A stretch of 64,000 nucleotides of DNA from Zavarzinella formosa DSM 19928 (lineage in GTDB: Bacteria; Planctomycetota; Planctomycetia; Gemmatales; Gemmataceae). A program made the position numbers and the translations under genes. Location: the NCBI RefSeq assembly GCF_000255705.1, contig NZ_JH636442.1:39065-103064 (forward strand). Direction: 5' to 3'. Below, one piece after another: positions 10,364-17,677 of this stretch (the stretch's first letter is position 1; every line of letters starts with the position of its first letter). Below the pieces are notes generated by a model. It did no database searches. It saw nothing but the letters and a program-made list of their open reading frames with translations, and had not been told where the DNA came from.

Positions 10364-11800
10364 TCAATGCCCGCTGGCGGCCGGCGCCGTCGGGGTCACA
10401 ATCACCGGAGAACCTTCTTTGACCGGTCCCGCTGTCCGCACGACCACCTGATCGTTAGTCGAGAGACCGGAGAGAATTTCGACTTCCAGCCCGTTGTCCG
10501 CTCCGGTCGTCACCGACACCAGTCTTAAAGTCCCGTCCCGGACGACGCGGACGGTTCCCTTCCCTCCCTCCGCCTTTCCGGTGAGCGCCGTGGAGGGGAT
10601 CATCATTGATTTCGCCTGCCCCTTGTCGAGAACCACGGTCACTCGGCCGTACATGCCGCGTCGAAGTTTTCCACTGGTGTTCGGGATATCCACTTCCGTC
10701 CGCATCGTGCGGGTGCTGATGTCCTCGGATTCGGCGCAACGGGAGACGACGGCGTTTAGGGAAGACCCCGGAAGGGCATCCAATTCCATCGTCGCCTCGT
10801 CGCCGACATCAAGGAATGGAACATCCCGGTCGGGAACTTGAACGACCATAATCATATGATCGGTCCGCTCGATGCTGAGCAGGGGAACCCGGTCGCCGCC
10901 GACATCGGCCGAGCGGATGAAATCCCCCCGACGGAATGACCGCTTGGTGATGACTCCATCGAACGGCGCCGTGATTTCGGTATAGGCGAGCATGACGCGG
11001 GTTCTGGCCAGTTCCGCCTCCGCGACTTCGATCTGGGCCTTCGCATCCGCCAAATCCGCCTTCGCCTCGGCGATCTTTGCCTCGGCGGCCTCGGCATTCA
11101 ACCGGGCATGGGAGACGCCAATTTTCGCCGTGTTCTCGGCCCCGAAGGCGGCTTCGTATTGGTCTTCGTTTTCATCCACCAGTCGGCTATCCACCGCTTT
11201 CATTTCGCTGAGTTGCTTCATACGGTCCAACTGCTTTTTGCGATAAGTCCGGTAGGCCGTCTTGCTTTGCACTTCCGATTGGGAAACCTCGATCATCGAC
11301 TTGGCCGAACGGCTTTCGGCCTCGGCGGACACGACATGAGCTTCCATCTGTTGCACCTTGGCCTTCGCCCGGCTCAGGGTGGCGGCATCCCGCTGGACTT
11401 GCTTCTCGTATTCGGGGACGGCCAGCTTTGCCAACACCTGCCCCTTTTTCACCCGGCTGCCGATATCCACGGATTGTTCCGAGAGAAACCCCGACACTTT
11501 GGCGTATAGGTCGGCCGATTCGACCGGCTCCAGTGAACCGGGTTGAATACACACCCGCTTGATGCCTCCGGCGCGGGGATGGATCACCTCCACGGGAGTT
11601 TTCTCGCCGACCGGGGCTTCCGTTTGTTTTTCGGCGGGTTTGGCTTCATCAACGTGCAAGGCCCCGTGCAACGCCCTTTGATAAATCGCGGCGTACCAGA
11701 TACCGCCGCCAACAGCGCACACGGCTAAAAGACCGGCAATTCGCTTTCGACGGCCGGAGCGGACGACCGGGATCTGTGTTGAATCGGCGGCGGATGTCAC
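10364..11800 (-). CDS. RND periplasmic adaptor subunit (HlyD/AcrA family)
   Basis: The product is 478 residues, starting at GTG 11800 with GAGG seven bases upstream. An N-terminal membrane anchor (AGLLAVCAVGGGIWYAAIY) is followed by the lipoyl/barrel-sandwich half-motif VKKGQVLAKLAVPEYEKQV. A long coiled-coil hairpin (about residues 125-260, rich in A, E, K and Q) comes next, then the returning lipoyl half (ITAPFDGVITKRSF) and beta-barrel and membrane-proximal domains (SAVVSRCAE, YGRVTVVLDKG). It bridges the RND pump, encoded 40 bases downstream, to an outer-membrane factor; the two TolC-like genes at 3920-6969 are the obvious partners. A canonical sigma-54 promoter sits about 70 bases upstream, so expression is probably governed by the NtrC-type regulator next door. 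Confidence 0.92.
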   Translation of the reverse strand: MTSAADSTQIPVVRSGRRKRIAGLLAVCAVGGGIWYAAIYQRALHGALHVDEAKPAEKQTEAPVGEKTPVEVIHPRAGGIKRVCIQPGSLEPVESADLYAKVSGFLSEQSVDIGSRVKKGQVLAKLAVPEYEKQVQRDAATLSRAKAKVQQMEAHVVSAEAESRSAKSMIEVSQSEVQSKTAYRTYRKKQLDRMKQLSEMKAVDSRLVDENEDQYEAAFGAENTAKIGVSHARLNAEAAEAKIAEAKADLADAKAQIEVAEAELARTRVMLAYTEITAPFDGVITKRSFRRGDFIRSADVGGDRVPLLSIERTDHMIMVVQVPDRDVPFLDVGDEATMELDALPGSSLNAVVSRCAESEDISTRTMRTEVDIPNTSGKLRRGMYGRVTVVLDKGQAKSMMIPSTALTGKAEGGKGTVRVVRDGTLRLVSVTTGADNGLEVEILSGLSTNDQVVVRTAGPVKEGSPVIVTPTAPAASGH

Positions 11801-11868
11801 GGTGATGCCTCATTTTGACCGACAAAACAGGAACGCCTAAGCAGGCGTGTGGGCGAGAATATAAGTTT

Positions 11869-11886
11869 AAGCAAGTGGGATGCCAA
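11869..11886 (-). promoter_or_regulatory. Sigma-54 (-24/-12) promoter for adaptor-RND operon
   Basis: Read on the minus strand the site is TTGGCATCCCACTTGCTT. It has the invariant GG (11883-11884) and GC (11871-11872) separated by exactly ten bases and matches YTGGCA-N6-TTGCW. It points at the adaptor gene, placing transcription start near 11859 and giving a leader of about 60 bases before the GTG at 11800. An AAA+ sigma-54 activator is encoded immediately upstream, which fits. No other site in the intergenic regions examined had the required spacing. Confidence 0.8.
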
Positions 11887-11948
11887 CAATTATATGACAG
11901 CGTTTTCGCGGTAAAAATAGACGTCTGCCATCTTGGCTGCCACGGAGA

Positions 11949-11987
11949 ACGGTGAAAGTCACACCGTCGCGGCGAGAGATTCACCGT
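11949..11987. promoter_or_regulatory. Putative activator-binding (enhancer) half-site cluster
   Basis: Three copies of the same hexamer lie here: ACGGTG at 11949-11954, its inverse CACCGT at 11962-11967 (a perfect dyad with a seven-base spacer), and TTCACCGT at 11980-11987, which mirrors ACGGTGAA at 11949-11956. They lie about 90-130 bases upstream of the predicted sigma-54 transcription start, the usual distance for an NtrC-type upstream activating sequence. The binding partner is inferred to be the response regulator encoded at 11989-13416. Confidence 0.6.
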
Positions 11988-11988
11988 G

Positions 11989-13416
11989 TCATTCGCCGGC
12001 CGGCCGATTGGCGACGACCTTGTCGAGCGTGATCCCCAAATCCCGGAGTTTGGTGCGGAGGGTGGTGCGGTTGATGCCGAGCAGGTCACTCGCCTGGGCC
12101 TGATGCCCGTGGGTTCGCTTCAATGCCTGAATCAACAATTCGCGTTCGACATCGGCGATCACTTCGCTGTAAATATTCGTCGCCCCGGCGGTGAACAGTT
12201 GTTCAATGCGGGCGACCACATCCAGCGTGTTCGATGGCGGGGACACGGGCACCACCGCTTGGCCGCCGAACGTCGGCGGGAGATGTTCCGGCAACATTGT
12301 GTGCCCGACGGCGGCCAGAATTGCCTCCCGAATGACCCCCTGCAATTCCCGGACATTGCCCGGCCACGAATATTGTTGCAACCGGTTCAGAGCCTCTGGG
12401 GAATAACCCCGGATGTCCCGGTTCAACTCGCGGGCATATTGATACAGAAAGTGATGCGCCAGTTCCGGGATGTCCTCCCGGCGATCCCGCAACGGGGGAA
12501 CCCGGATGGTCACCGCCTTGAGTCGGTAATACAGATCGGCCCGGAATTTTCCGTCGGCGATCAGTTCTTCCAGATTGCGATTGGTGGCCGCCAGAATCCG
12601 CACTCGCGTCGTGAGCAATTGATTCCCGCCGACCCGTTCAAACTGCTGTTCCTGAAGCAATCGCAGCATCTTGGCTTGCGTGGCGAGTGTCATGTCGCCC
12701 ACTTCGTCCAATAGCAGTGTGCCACCGTCGCATTGCTCAAACTTGCCAATCCGCTGCCGGTCGGCTCCGGTGAAGGCTCCCTGTTCGTGGCCGAATAGCT
12801 CGCTTTCCACGAGGTTTTCCGGCATTGCCGCGCAATTAATGGCCAGAAACGGCCGGTTGGCCCGGCGGCTGTGTTGATACAACGCGCGTGCGATCAATTC
12901 TTTGCCGGTGCCGCTCTCACCCAAGATCAGCACGTTGACTTCCTGCCCAGCCAACCGGCCGATGGATTTGCACATCTCCTGCATGACCTGACTGCGGCCG
13001 ATGATGCGGTCCCCGCCGGGATCGGTCGGCAAAATGGCGGGCACATCCATCAACCGGGCGGCCTCGAATGCCATCGGCAGCAATGAACTGAGCTTCGCCA
13101 AGTCAACTGGCTTGATGAGATAGTCAAAGGCCCCGTGCTTCATGGCTTCGATGGCCGTGTCGGCGGTGCCGTGGGCGGTCAGAAAGATCACCGGCCGCTT
13201 GGGATCGCGGGCACGGATTTCATCGAACAATTTCAACGAACAACCATCGGGAAGTTGCAGATCGAGGACCAGTACATCCGGGTGTTCGCGGAGATATTTT
13301 TCGCGGGCCTCGGCAAGCGTCCCCGCCGTGATGACCTCCGTGGTCTCGCTGGAGAACACTTTTTGCAGCGAATAACAGATCATCGGTTCGTCATCGACCA
13401 CCAAGAGCCGGGGCAT
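11989..13416 (-). CDS. NtrC-family sigma-54 response regulator
   Basis: The product is 475 residues. The receiver domain has the acidic pair D8-D9, phosphoacceptor D52 (VLVLDLQLPDG), T80 and K102. The AAA+ domain has Walker A GESGTGKE (166-173), the sigma-54 contact loop GAFTGA and the GNVRELQG sensor region. A C-terminal Fis-type helix-turn-helix (HGHQAQASDLLGINRTTLRTKL) completes it. The ATG at 13416 has GGAGG six bases upstream. It overlaps the end of the kinase gene by 26 bases, so the two form a coupled two-component pair. The only strong sigma-54 promoter found nearby faces the adaptor-RND operon, so that operon is the likely target. Confidence 0.95.
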   Translation of the reverse strand: MPRLLVVDDEPMICYSLQKVFSSETTEVITAGTLAEAREKYLREHPDVLVLDLQLPDGCSLKLFDEIRARDPKRPVIFLTAHGTADTAIEAMKHGAFDYLIKPVDLAKLSSLLPMAFEAARLMDVPAILPTDPGGDRIIGRSQVMQEMCKSIGRLAGQEVNVLILGESGTGKELIARALYQHSRRANRPFLAINCAAMPENLVESELFGHEQGAFTGADRQRIGKFEQCDGGTLLLDEVGDMTLATQAKMLRLLQEQQFERVGGNQLLTTRVRILAATNRNLEELIADGKFRADLYYRLKAVTIRVPPLRDRREDIPELAHHFLYQYARELNRDIRGYSPEALNRLQQYSWPGNVRELQGVIREAILAAVGHTMLPEHLPPTFGGQAVVPVSPPSNTLDVVARIEQLFTAGATNIYSEVIADVERELLIQALKRTHGHQAQASDLLGINRTTLRTKLRDLGITLDKVVANRPAGE

Positions 13417-14896
13417 GATCTTCCTCCGATAGCGGGAGCGTCAGGGTGAAGAGGGCGCCCCCCTCGGGGTTGTTTTCCCCCGCGAGCGTGCCCCCGTGGT
13501 CCTCGGCGATCCGTCGGGCGACATACAATCCCAAGCCATTCCCGGCGGGTTTTCCGGTGGCAAAGGGGAGAAACAGACGGTCGGCCATTTCCGGGTCGAT
13601 GCCCGGTCCGTCATCCTGGACGGTCAACCCCATCATACAATTCGGCAACGCCCGCAACCGAACCCGGACGCTCCCGCTAGGGGGAGTCGCCTCAATGGCG
13701 TTCAGCACGACATTGGTGAACAAGGACAACAACTGGTCCGGATCGACAAACACCCGGACGGGACCGGCAGGCAGTTCTTCTTCCAAACGAACATTACGTT
13801 CGCGGGCCTGCGCTCGCAAGGAATTGATCCCCTGCCGGGCCAACTCGGCCAGATCCGTCCGGCGGCGGGAGGACTTCGTCGGCCGCGCGAAATTGAGCAA
13901 GCCGGACACTGTGCGCTCCACTCGTTGAATTTGGGCCAAAATCATCCGCAATTCGTCGGCGGTTAATTGATGATGCCCGTTCGGCAGCAAGGCGGCTTCA
14001 ATCAAAATCTTCGCCCCGGTCAGCGGGTTGCGGACCTCATGGGCCACCCCGGCCGCCAGTTGCCCGACGGCCGCCAATTGCTCGGCCCGCGAGATTTCCT
14101 GTCGCTGCTGCTGGACCTGTTCGACGATGGCCCGCACCCGGTCGGAGACGATTTCCATTTGCCGGTCGAGCTGGCGATAATCCCCGTCGGCCGTCACTTG
14201 AACGGAGCCGATTTCCTGATCGAGTTGTTCGCGGGCATCCTGAATCCGAAGTCGCAATTGCGTGAACGAACGGCTCAACCCCCACGCCACCCCCATGCCG
14301 CCGACAAGGCCGGCGAGCGGCCCCAAGATTCCGAGCAGCACCAGCATCCAGCGGGTTTGCCGAGTCAATTCGTCATTCTGATCAGCCGTGACAGACATGG
14401 ATCGCCGGTTTAACCGGATCACCTCTTCGGCCGGGACCATCAGCGGACTCATCGGATGGCCATCGGACCACGCGAGGTACTCGGCCAACGGAGCATTGGC
14501 CCTCGGCCGCCGGTTCGGGTCGTCGATATCGGCGCGGTACCGGCGATATCCCTCTTCGATCACCGAAATCAACCGGCGCACCTCTGGTTCGTCGGCCGCA
14601 TCCTTCGCCCTGGACAGGGCCGCATCGAACTGCGCATGGTCCTCGTTCAACACCGCCTGCCGGGCCGGACCAGGGTCCATAATGTACACGAAACTATGAA
14701 TGCGCACCTGCCGCAGTCGGAGTTGTAACTCTTGGGCAGACTGCAAGCTCGCCACATCCCGCACCAGCAGCCGAACCCGGTCGGCCTGCAGCCGGTTCAG
14801 CGACCGGATGCCAAGCACGCACACCGCCCCGAGCGACAGACTGATGACCAGGGCCGGCAGAGTCACATGAATGAACAGGCGACGTTGAAAGATCAT
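13391..14896 (-). CDS. Membrane sensor histidine kinase
   Basis: The product is 501 residues from the ATG at 14896, chosen because the hydrophobic helix (IHVTLPALVISLSLGAVCVLG) then follows within ten residues; the frame extends upstream but that extension shows no membrane or signal features. Domains: TM1; a ~150-residue helical periplasmic sensor region containing ELQLRLRQVRIHSFVY; TM2 (MLVLLGILGPLAGLVGG); a HAMP-like coiled coil; HisKA with the phospho-acceptor in GVAHEVRNPLTGAK; and HATPase with N (NAIEATPPSG), G1 (DDGPGID) and G2 (GNGLGLYVARRI) boxes. It is the cognate partner of the NtrC-type regulator. The DUF202 gene ends 29 bases upstream. The signal sensed is unknown; a four-helix-type ligand domain is my reading of the periplasmic part. 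Confidence 0.92.
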   Translation of the reverse strand: MIFQRRLFIHVTLPALVISLSLGAVCVLGIRSLNRLQADRVRLLVRDVASLQSAQELQLRLRQVRIHSFVYIMDPGPARQAVLNEDHAQFDAALSRAKDAADEPEVRRLISVIEEGYRRYRADIDDPNRRPRANAPLAEYLAWSDGHPMSPLMVPAEEVIRLNRRSMSVTADQNDELTRQTRWMLVLLGILGPLAGLVGGMGVAWGLSRSFTQLRLRIQDAREQLDQEIGSVQVTADGDYRQLDRQMEIVSDRVRAIVEQVQQQRQEISRAEQLAAVGQLAAGVAHEVRNPLTGAKILIEAALLPNGHHQLTADELRMILAQIQRVERTVSGLLNFARPTKSSRRRTDLAELARQGINSLRAQARERNVRLEEELPAGPVRVFVDPDQLLSLFTNVVLNAIEATPPSGSVRVRLRALPNCMMGLTVQDDGPGIDPEMADRLFLPFATGKPAGNGLGLYVARRIAEDHGGTLAGENNPEGGALFTLTLPLSEEDHAPALGGR

Positions 14897-14925
14897 CGGA
14901 GGTCTTCCCAAAGACGATCCGCGAA

Positions 14926-15333
14926 TCAGGCGGACAAGGTCACCAGATAGGCGGCCATGAGGATGCCCAATGCGGCGACCACGATTGAAACCACCATTCC
15001 CAACGACCACGTCGGCGGCTGATATTCCTCGCCTCGATCATGCCGCTTCAGGAAACGGCCATGCTCCAACCCGCCCAACACGTTGACAACCACCCCGAGG
15101 CCGATCAACCCGACACCGATGCCCAACGACCACCCGGCATGAGGCACATCATGCCGCTCTTGGGCCGCGAATTCTCGAAGAAACCAGCCAAACCGGGCGA
15201 CGACAAACCCAAACCCCATCATGGACACGCCGGTCCGAATCCACGCCAGCAATGTCCGCTCGGCAGCAAAGCGCACGCGAGGATCGGGGGGCGTTTTGCT
15301 AGTCAAAGGCTGATTGTCGGTCTTGGCATCCAT
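14926..15333 (-). CDS. DUF202 (YidH-type) membrane protein
   Basis: The product is 135 residues. The DUF202 signature is clear: FAAERTLLAWIRTGVSMMGFGFVVARF, with the first membrane helix, then two more (WSLGIGVGLIGLGVVVNVLG and LGMVVSIVVAALGILMAAYL). Function of the family is not established; YidH-type proteins are inner-membrane proteins of about 115-135 residues with three helices, as here. It is the first gene of the minus-strand run leading into the histidine kinase (29-base gap), so it is probably cotranscribed with the two-component system. Confidence 0.85.
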   Translation of the reverse strand: MDAKTDNQPLTSKTPPDPRVRFAAERTLLAWIRTGVSMMGFGFVVARFGWFLREFAAQERHDVPHAGWSLGIGVGLIGLGVVVNVLGGLEHGRFLKRHDRGEEYQPPTWSLGMVVSIVVAALGILMAAYLVTLSA

Positions 15334-15547
15334 TTCGGGCTTTCTTGAAAATCAATCAGGAGACGGTGCAACCATGATAGGCCACTGGAGGATGTGCGAG
15401 TCTGGGAGGCGATCTGATCGATGCTCGCACGCGGTCGAGTTTCAGGAAGTTCACGTTGAAAACGCGAGAAATGTTCGGCTTGTCGGCATGATGCTCGGAT
15501 GATCTCAAGAGCCGCCGCCGACGTAGAGGGGCTCTTGAAGAACTCTG

Positions 15548-16948
15548 TCACGCAAGGATGTCTTTCATCACGACACCGCTCACGTCGGTTAGCCGGTGGT
15601 CGCGGCCGCTGTAGCGGTAGGTCAGCTTTTCGTGGTCGAGGCCCATCAGATGGAGAATGGTGGCGTGCAGGTCATGGACATGGGTGCGTTTCTCCTCGGC
15701 CCGGTAGCCGAATTCGTCGGTCGCCCCGTAGGCCATGCCGCCGCGAAAGCCGCCGCCGGCGACCCAAAGGGAAAAGCCCCAATGATTGTGGTCCCGGCCG
15801 TCGCCACCCTGCGAGGCCGGAGTGCGGCCGAACTCGCCACCCCAGAGGACGATGGTTTCGTCCAGTAATCCGCGTTGCTTCAAATCCCCGAGCAACCCCC
15901 CGATGGCTTGATCGGTGCCGAGCGCCAGTTGGCGGTGCTGGGCGTCGTTGTTGGAGTGGGTGTCCCAAGGCTGGCCGGTGCCGGTGTAAATCTGCACGGC
16001 CCGCACGCCCCGCTCGACTAATCGCCGGGCCAGCAGGCAATTGCTGGCGAACACGTCGCCCCCTTTGCCGTTGATGCCGTACATTTCGCGGGTCCGGTTC
16101 GATTCTTGATTCAGGTCGAACGCCTCCTGCGCGGCCGTTTGCATTCGGAACGCCATCTCCATCGAGGCGATGCGGGCATCCAACAAGGGATCATGGTTGC
16201 GCTGATCGGCATGGAGCGTGTTGAGCCGCTGAGTGAAGTCCAGTTGCCGGCGCTGACTGTCCCGCCCGAGGTGCTGGTTTTGCAGGAACGGCAACACGGT
16301 TCGCGGATCGTAGCCGACCGGCAAATTGATGTGGCAGCCCTGATAAATCCCCGGCAGAAACCGACTGCTCCAGTTGGCCGCCCCGTTCACCGGCAGACCG
16401 GGACTCAGGACGATGTACCCCGGCAAGTTTTGGTTCTCGGTGCCGAGGCCATAGACCATCCAAGAACCGTAACTTGGCCGCAGGGCTTGCAGGTGGCCGC
16501 TGTTCATCATGAACATCGACGGTTCATGGTTGGGGATGTCCGTGTACATCGAGCGGATGACGCACAACTCGTCGGCGTGCTGGGCGACGTGCGGATAAAT
16601 TTCGCTGATTTCCAACCCGGATTGGCCGTGTTTGGTGAACTTGAACGGCGAGGGCTTTAGCCCCAAGGTGCCGTTCTCCGTCTTCAGCCCGGTGATGCTC
16701 GCCGGCCGCTGACCGGCGTGCTTGGCCAGTGCTGGTTTCGGGTCGAACGTGTCCACCTGCGACGGGCCGCCGTTCATATACACATGAATGATGTGCTTCG
16801 CCTTGGCCGGAAAATGCGGCGTCTTCGGCGCCAGCGCCCCGGATGCCGGCGCCTCGGCCCCCAACATCCCGGCGAGGCCAATCATGCCGAACCCGGCCCC
16901 GCAGGCGGCCAGCATGTCACGACGCGAAACGGGAGAGGCACATTGCAT
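15548..16948 (-). CDS. DUF1501 protein, Tat-exported sulfatase-like
   Basis: The product is 466 residues. The N-terminus SRRDMLAACGAGFGMIGLAGMLGAEA is a twin-arginine signal with the planctomycete RRDML form. The body has the alkaline-phosphatase-like DUF1501 blocks: HIIHVYMNGGPSQVDTFDPK at the start, VIRSMYTDIPNHE, VERGVRAVQIYTGTGQPWDTHSNN, WGGEFGRTP and GRDHNHWGFSLWVAGGG. Such proteins in planctomycetes usually follow a DUF1549/DUF1553 gene and are thought to act together outside the cytoplasmic membrane. Here that partner (17678-20392) is on the same strand but separated by a toxin-antitoxin module. The biochemical activity of the family is unproven. Confidence 0.92.
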   Translation of the reverse strand: MQCASPVSRRDMLAACGAGFGMIGLAGMLGAEAPASGALAPKTPHFPAKAKHIIHVYMNGGPSQVDTFDPKPALAKHAGQRPASITGLKTENGTLGLKPSPFKFTKHGQSGLEISEIYPHVAQHADELCVIRSMYTDIPNHEPSMFMMNSGHLQALRPSYGSWMVYGLGTENQNLPGYIVLSPGLPVNGAANWSSRFLPGIYQGCHINLPVGYDPRTVLPFLQNQHLGRDSQRRQLDFTQRLNTLHADQRNHDPLLDARIASMEMAFRMQTAAQEAFDLNQESNRTREMYGINGKGGDVFASNCLLARRLVERGVRAVQIYTGTGQPWDTHSNNDAQHRQLALGTDQAIGGLLGDLKQRGLLDETIVLWGGEFGRTPASQGGDGRDHNHWGFSLWVAGGGFRGGMAYGATDEFGYRAEEKRTHVHDLHATILHLMGLDHEKLTYRYSGRDHRLTDVSGVVMKDILA

Positions 16949-16958
16949 TTTGTTTCTC

Positions 16959-17364
16959 TCAAATCTGCCAGTCTTGCAGCGTCAAACCGGCAACCCGGAC
17001 GAACTCGGCGGTGTTATGCGTGACCAATATCAATCCGTTCGCCAAAGCGATTGCGGCGATCAGCAAATCATTCGGCCCGATGATCATTCCCTTTGAAGTC
17101 AGATCGGCCCGCACCTTGGCATATTCTTCCGCACTCAAATCATCAAACGGCAAAGACAGAAATCCCGCGCAAAAAGCTTTCACGGCCGCAAGATTTTTGG
17201 GGACATTTTTGCTCCGCATTGCTCCGAAAAGCAGTTCACCCACAACCACCGAGCATAACACCACATCTCCGAGGATTCGCAGCCGCCAACCGCCCGGTGA
17301 CGGGAGAGGAGGTTCCGTATCGCAGATACTGCACACAAGTGTTTGTGTCGAGCAGATACTTCAC
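16959..17364 (-). pseudogene. vapC: VapC-like PIN-domain toxin, frameshifted
   Basis: A GTG at 17364 starts a reading frame with the classic PIN opening VKYLLDTNTCVQYLRYG and continues to RLAAANP. The rest of the toxin (GDVVLCSVVVGELLFGA through PNDLLIAAIALANGLILVTHNTAEF to GLTLQDWQI, stop at 16959) is in the next frame. Removing one base within about 17270-17274 joins them as NPGDVVLCS, exactly the VapC consensus. The four acidic PIN positions are all present across the two pieces. The GTG overlaps the antitoxin stop (GTGA), which supports the start. The gene is therefore either inactivated by a one-base insertion or affected by a sequence error. It lies ten bases upstream of the DUF1501 start. 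Confidence 0.85.
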
Positions 17365-17612
17365 GCGAATGTCTCTCGCTCTTCCAATTCACCTTGGGGA
17401 TGTCGTTCAAAAGTGGGATCGATAACCGAGCCGACGGTTCGTTCGATAAACCGCAGCCAAGAATCCCGGTCGGCGGGGAGGACGGACGAGGCCGGCTCCT
17501 CCAAAGTCTCAACCGTGACCCGCACAGCCTTGCGGGCGCTTTCCATGCTGAAGGGCATCGAGACGTTCAAAACACCATTGTCGCCGACATGAGTGGTGAT
17601 GATTTTTTTCAT
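17361..17612 (-). CDS. Antitoxin of the VapC-like module
   Basis: The product is 83 residues from the ATG at 17612, beginning MKKIITTHVGDNGVLNVSMPF. A basic N-terminal strand region (GVLNVSMPFSMESARKAVRVTVETLEE) looks like a small DNA-binding fold, followed by an acidic/aromatic tail (DSWLRFIERTVGSVIDPTFERHP) of the kind that wraps the toxin. The stop overlaps the toxin start by four bases, the usual antitoxin-first arrangement. If the toxin is truly broken, this gene may persist as a free antitoxin. Function is inferred from position and size; the fold family is not certain. Confidence 0.75.
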   Translation of the reverse strand: MKKIITTHVGDNGVLNVSMPFSMESARKAVRVTVETLEEPASSVLPADRDSWLRFIERTVGSVIDPTFERHPQGELEERETFA

Positions 17613-17677
17613 GATGATCGCCTTCGTTTGCTTCCTGTATTTTACCACGACACAAGTCGTCGATTGCCCGGTTTTCT

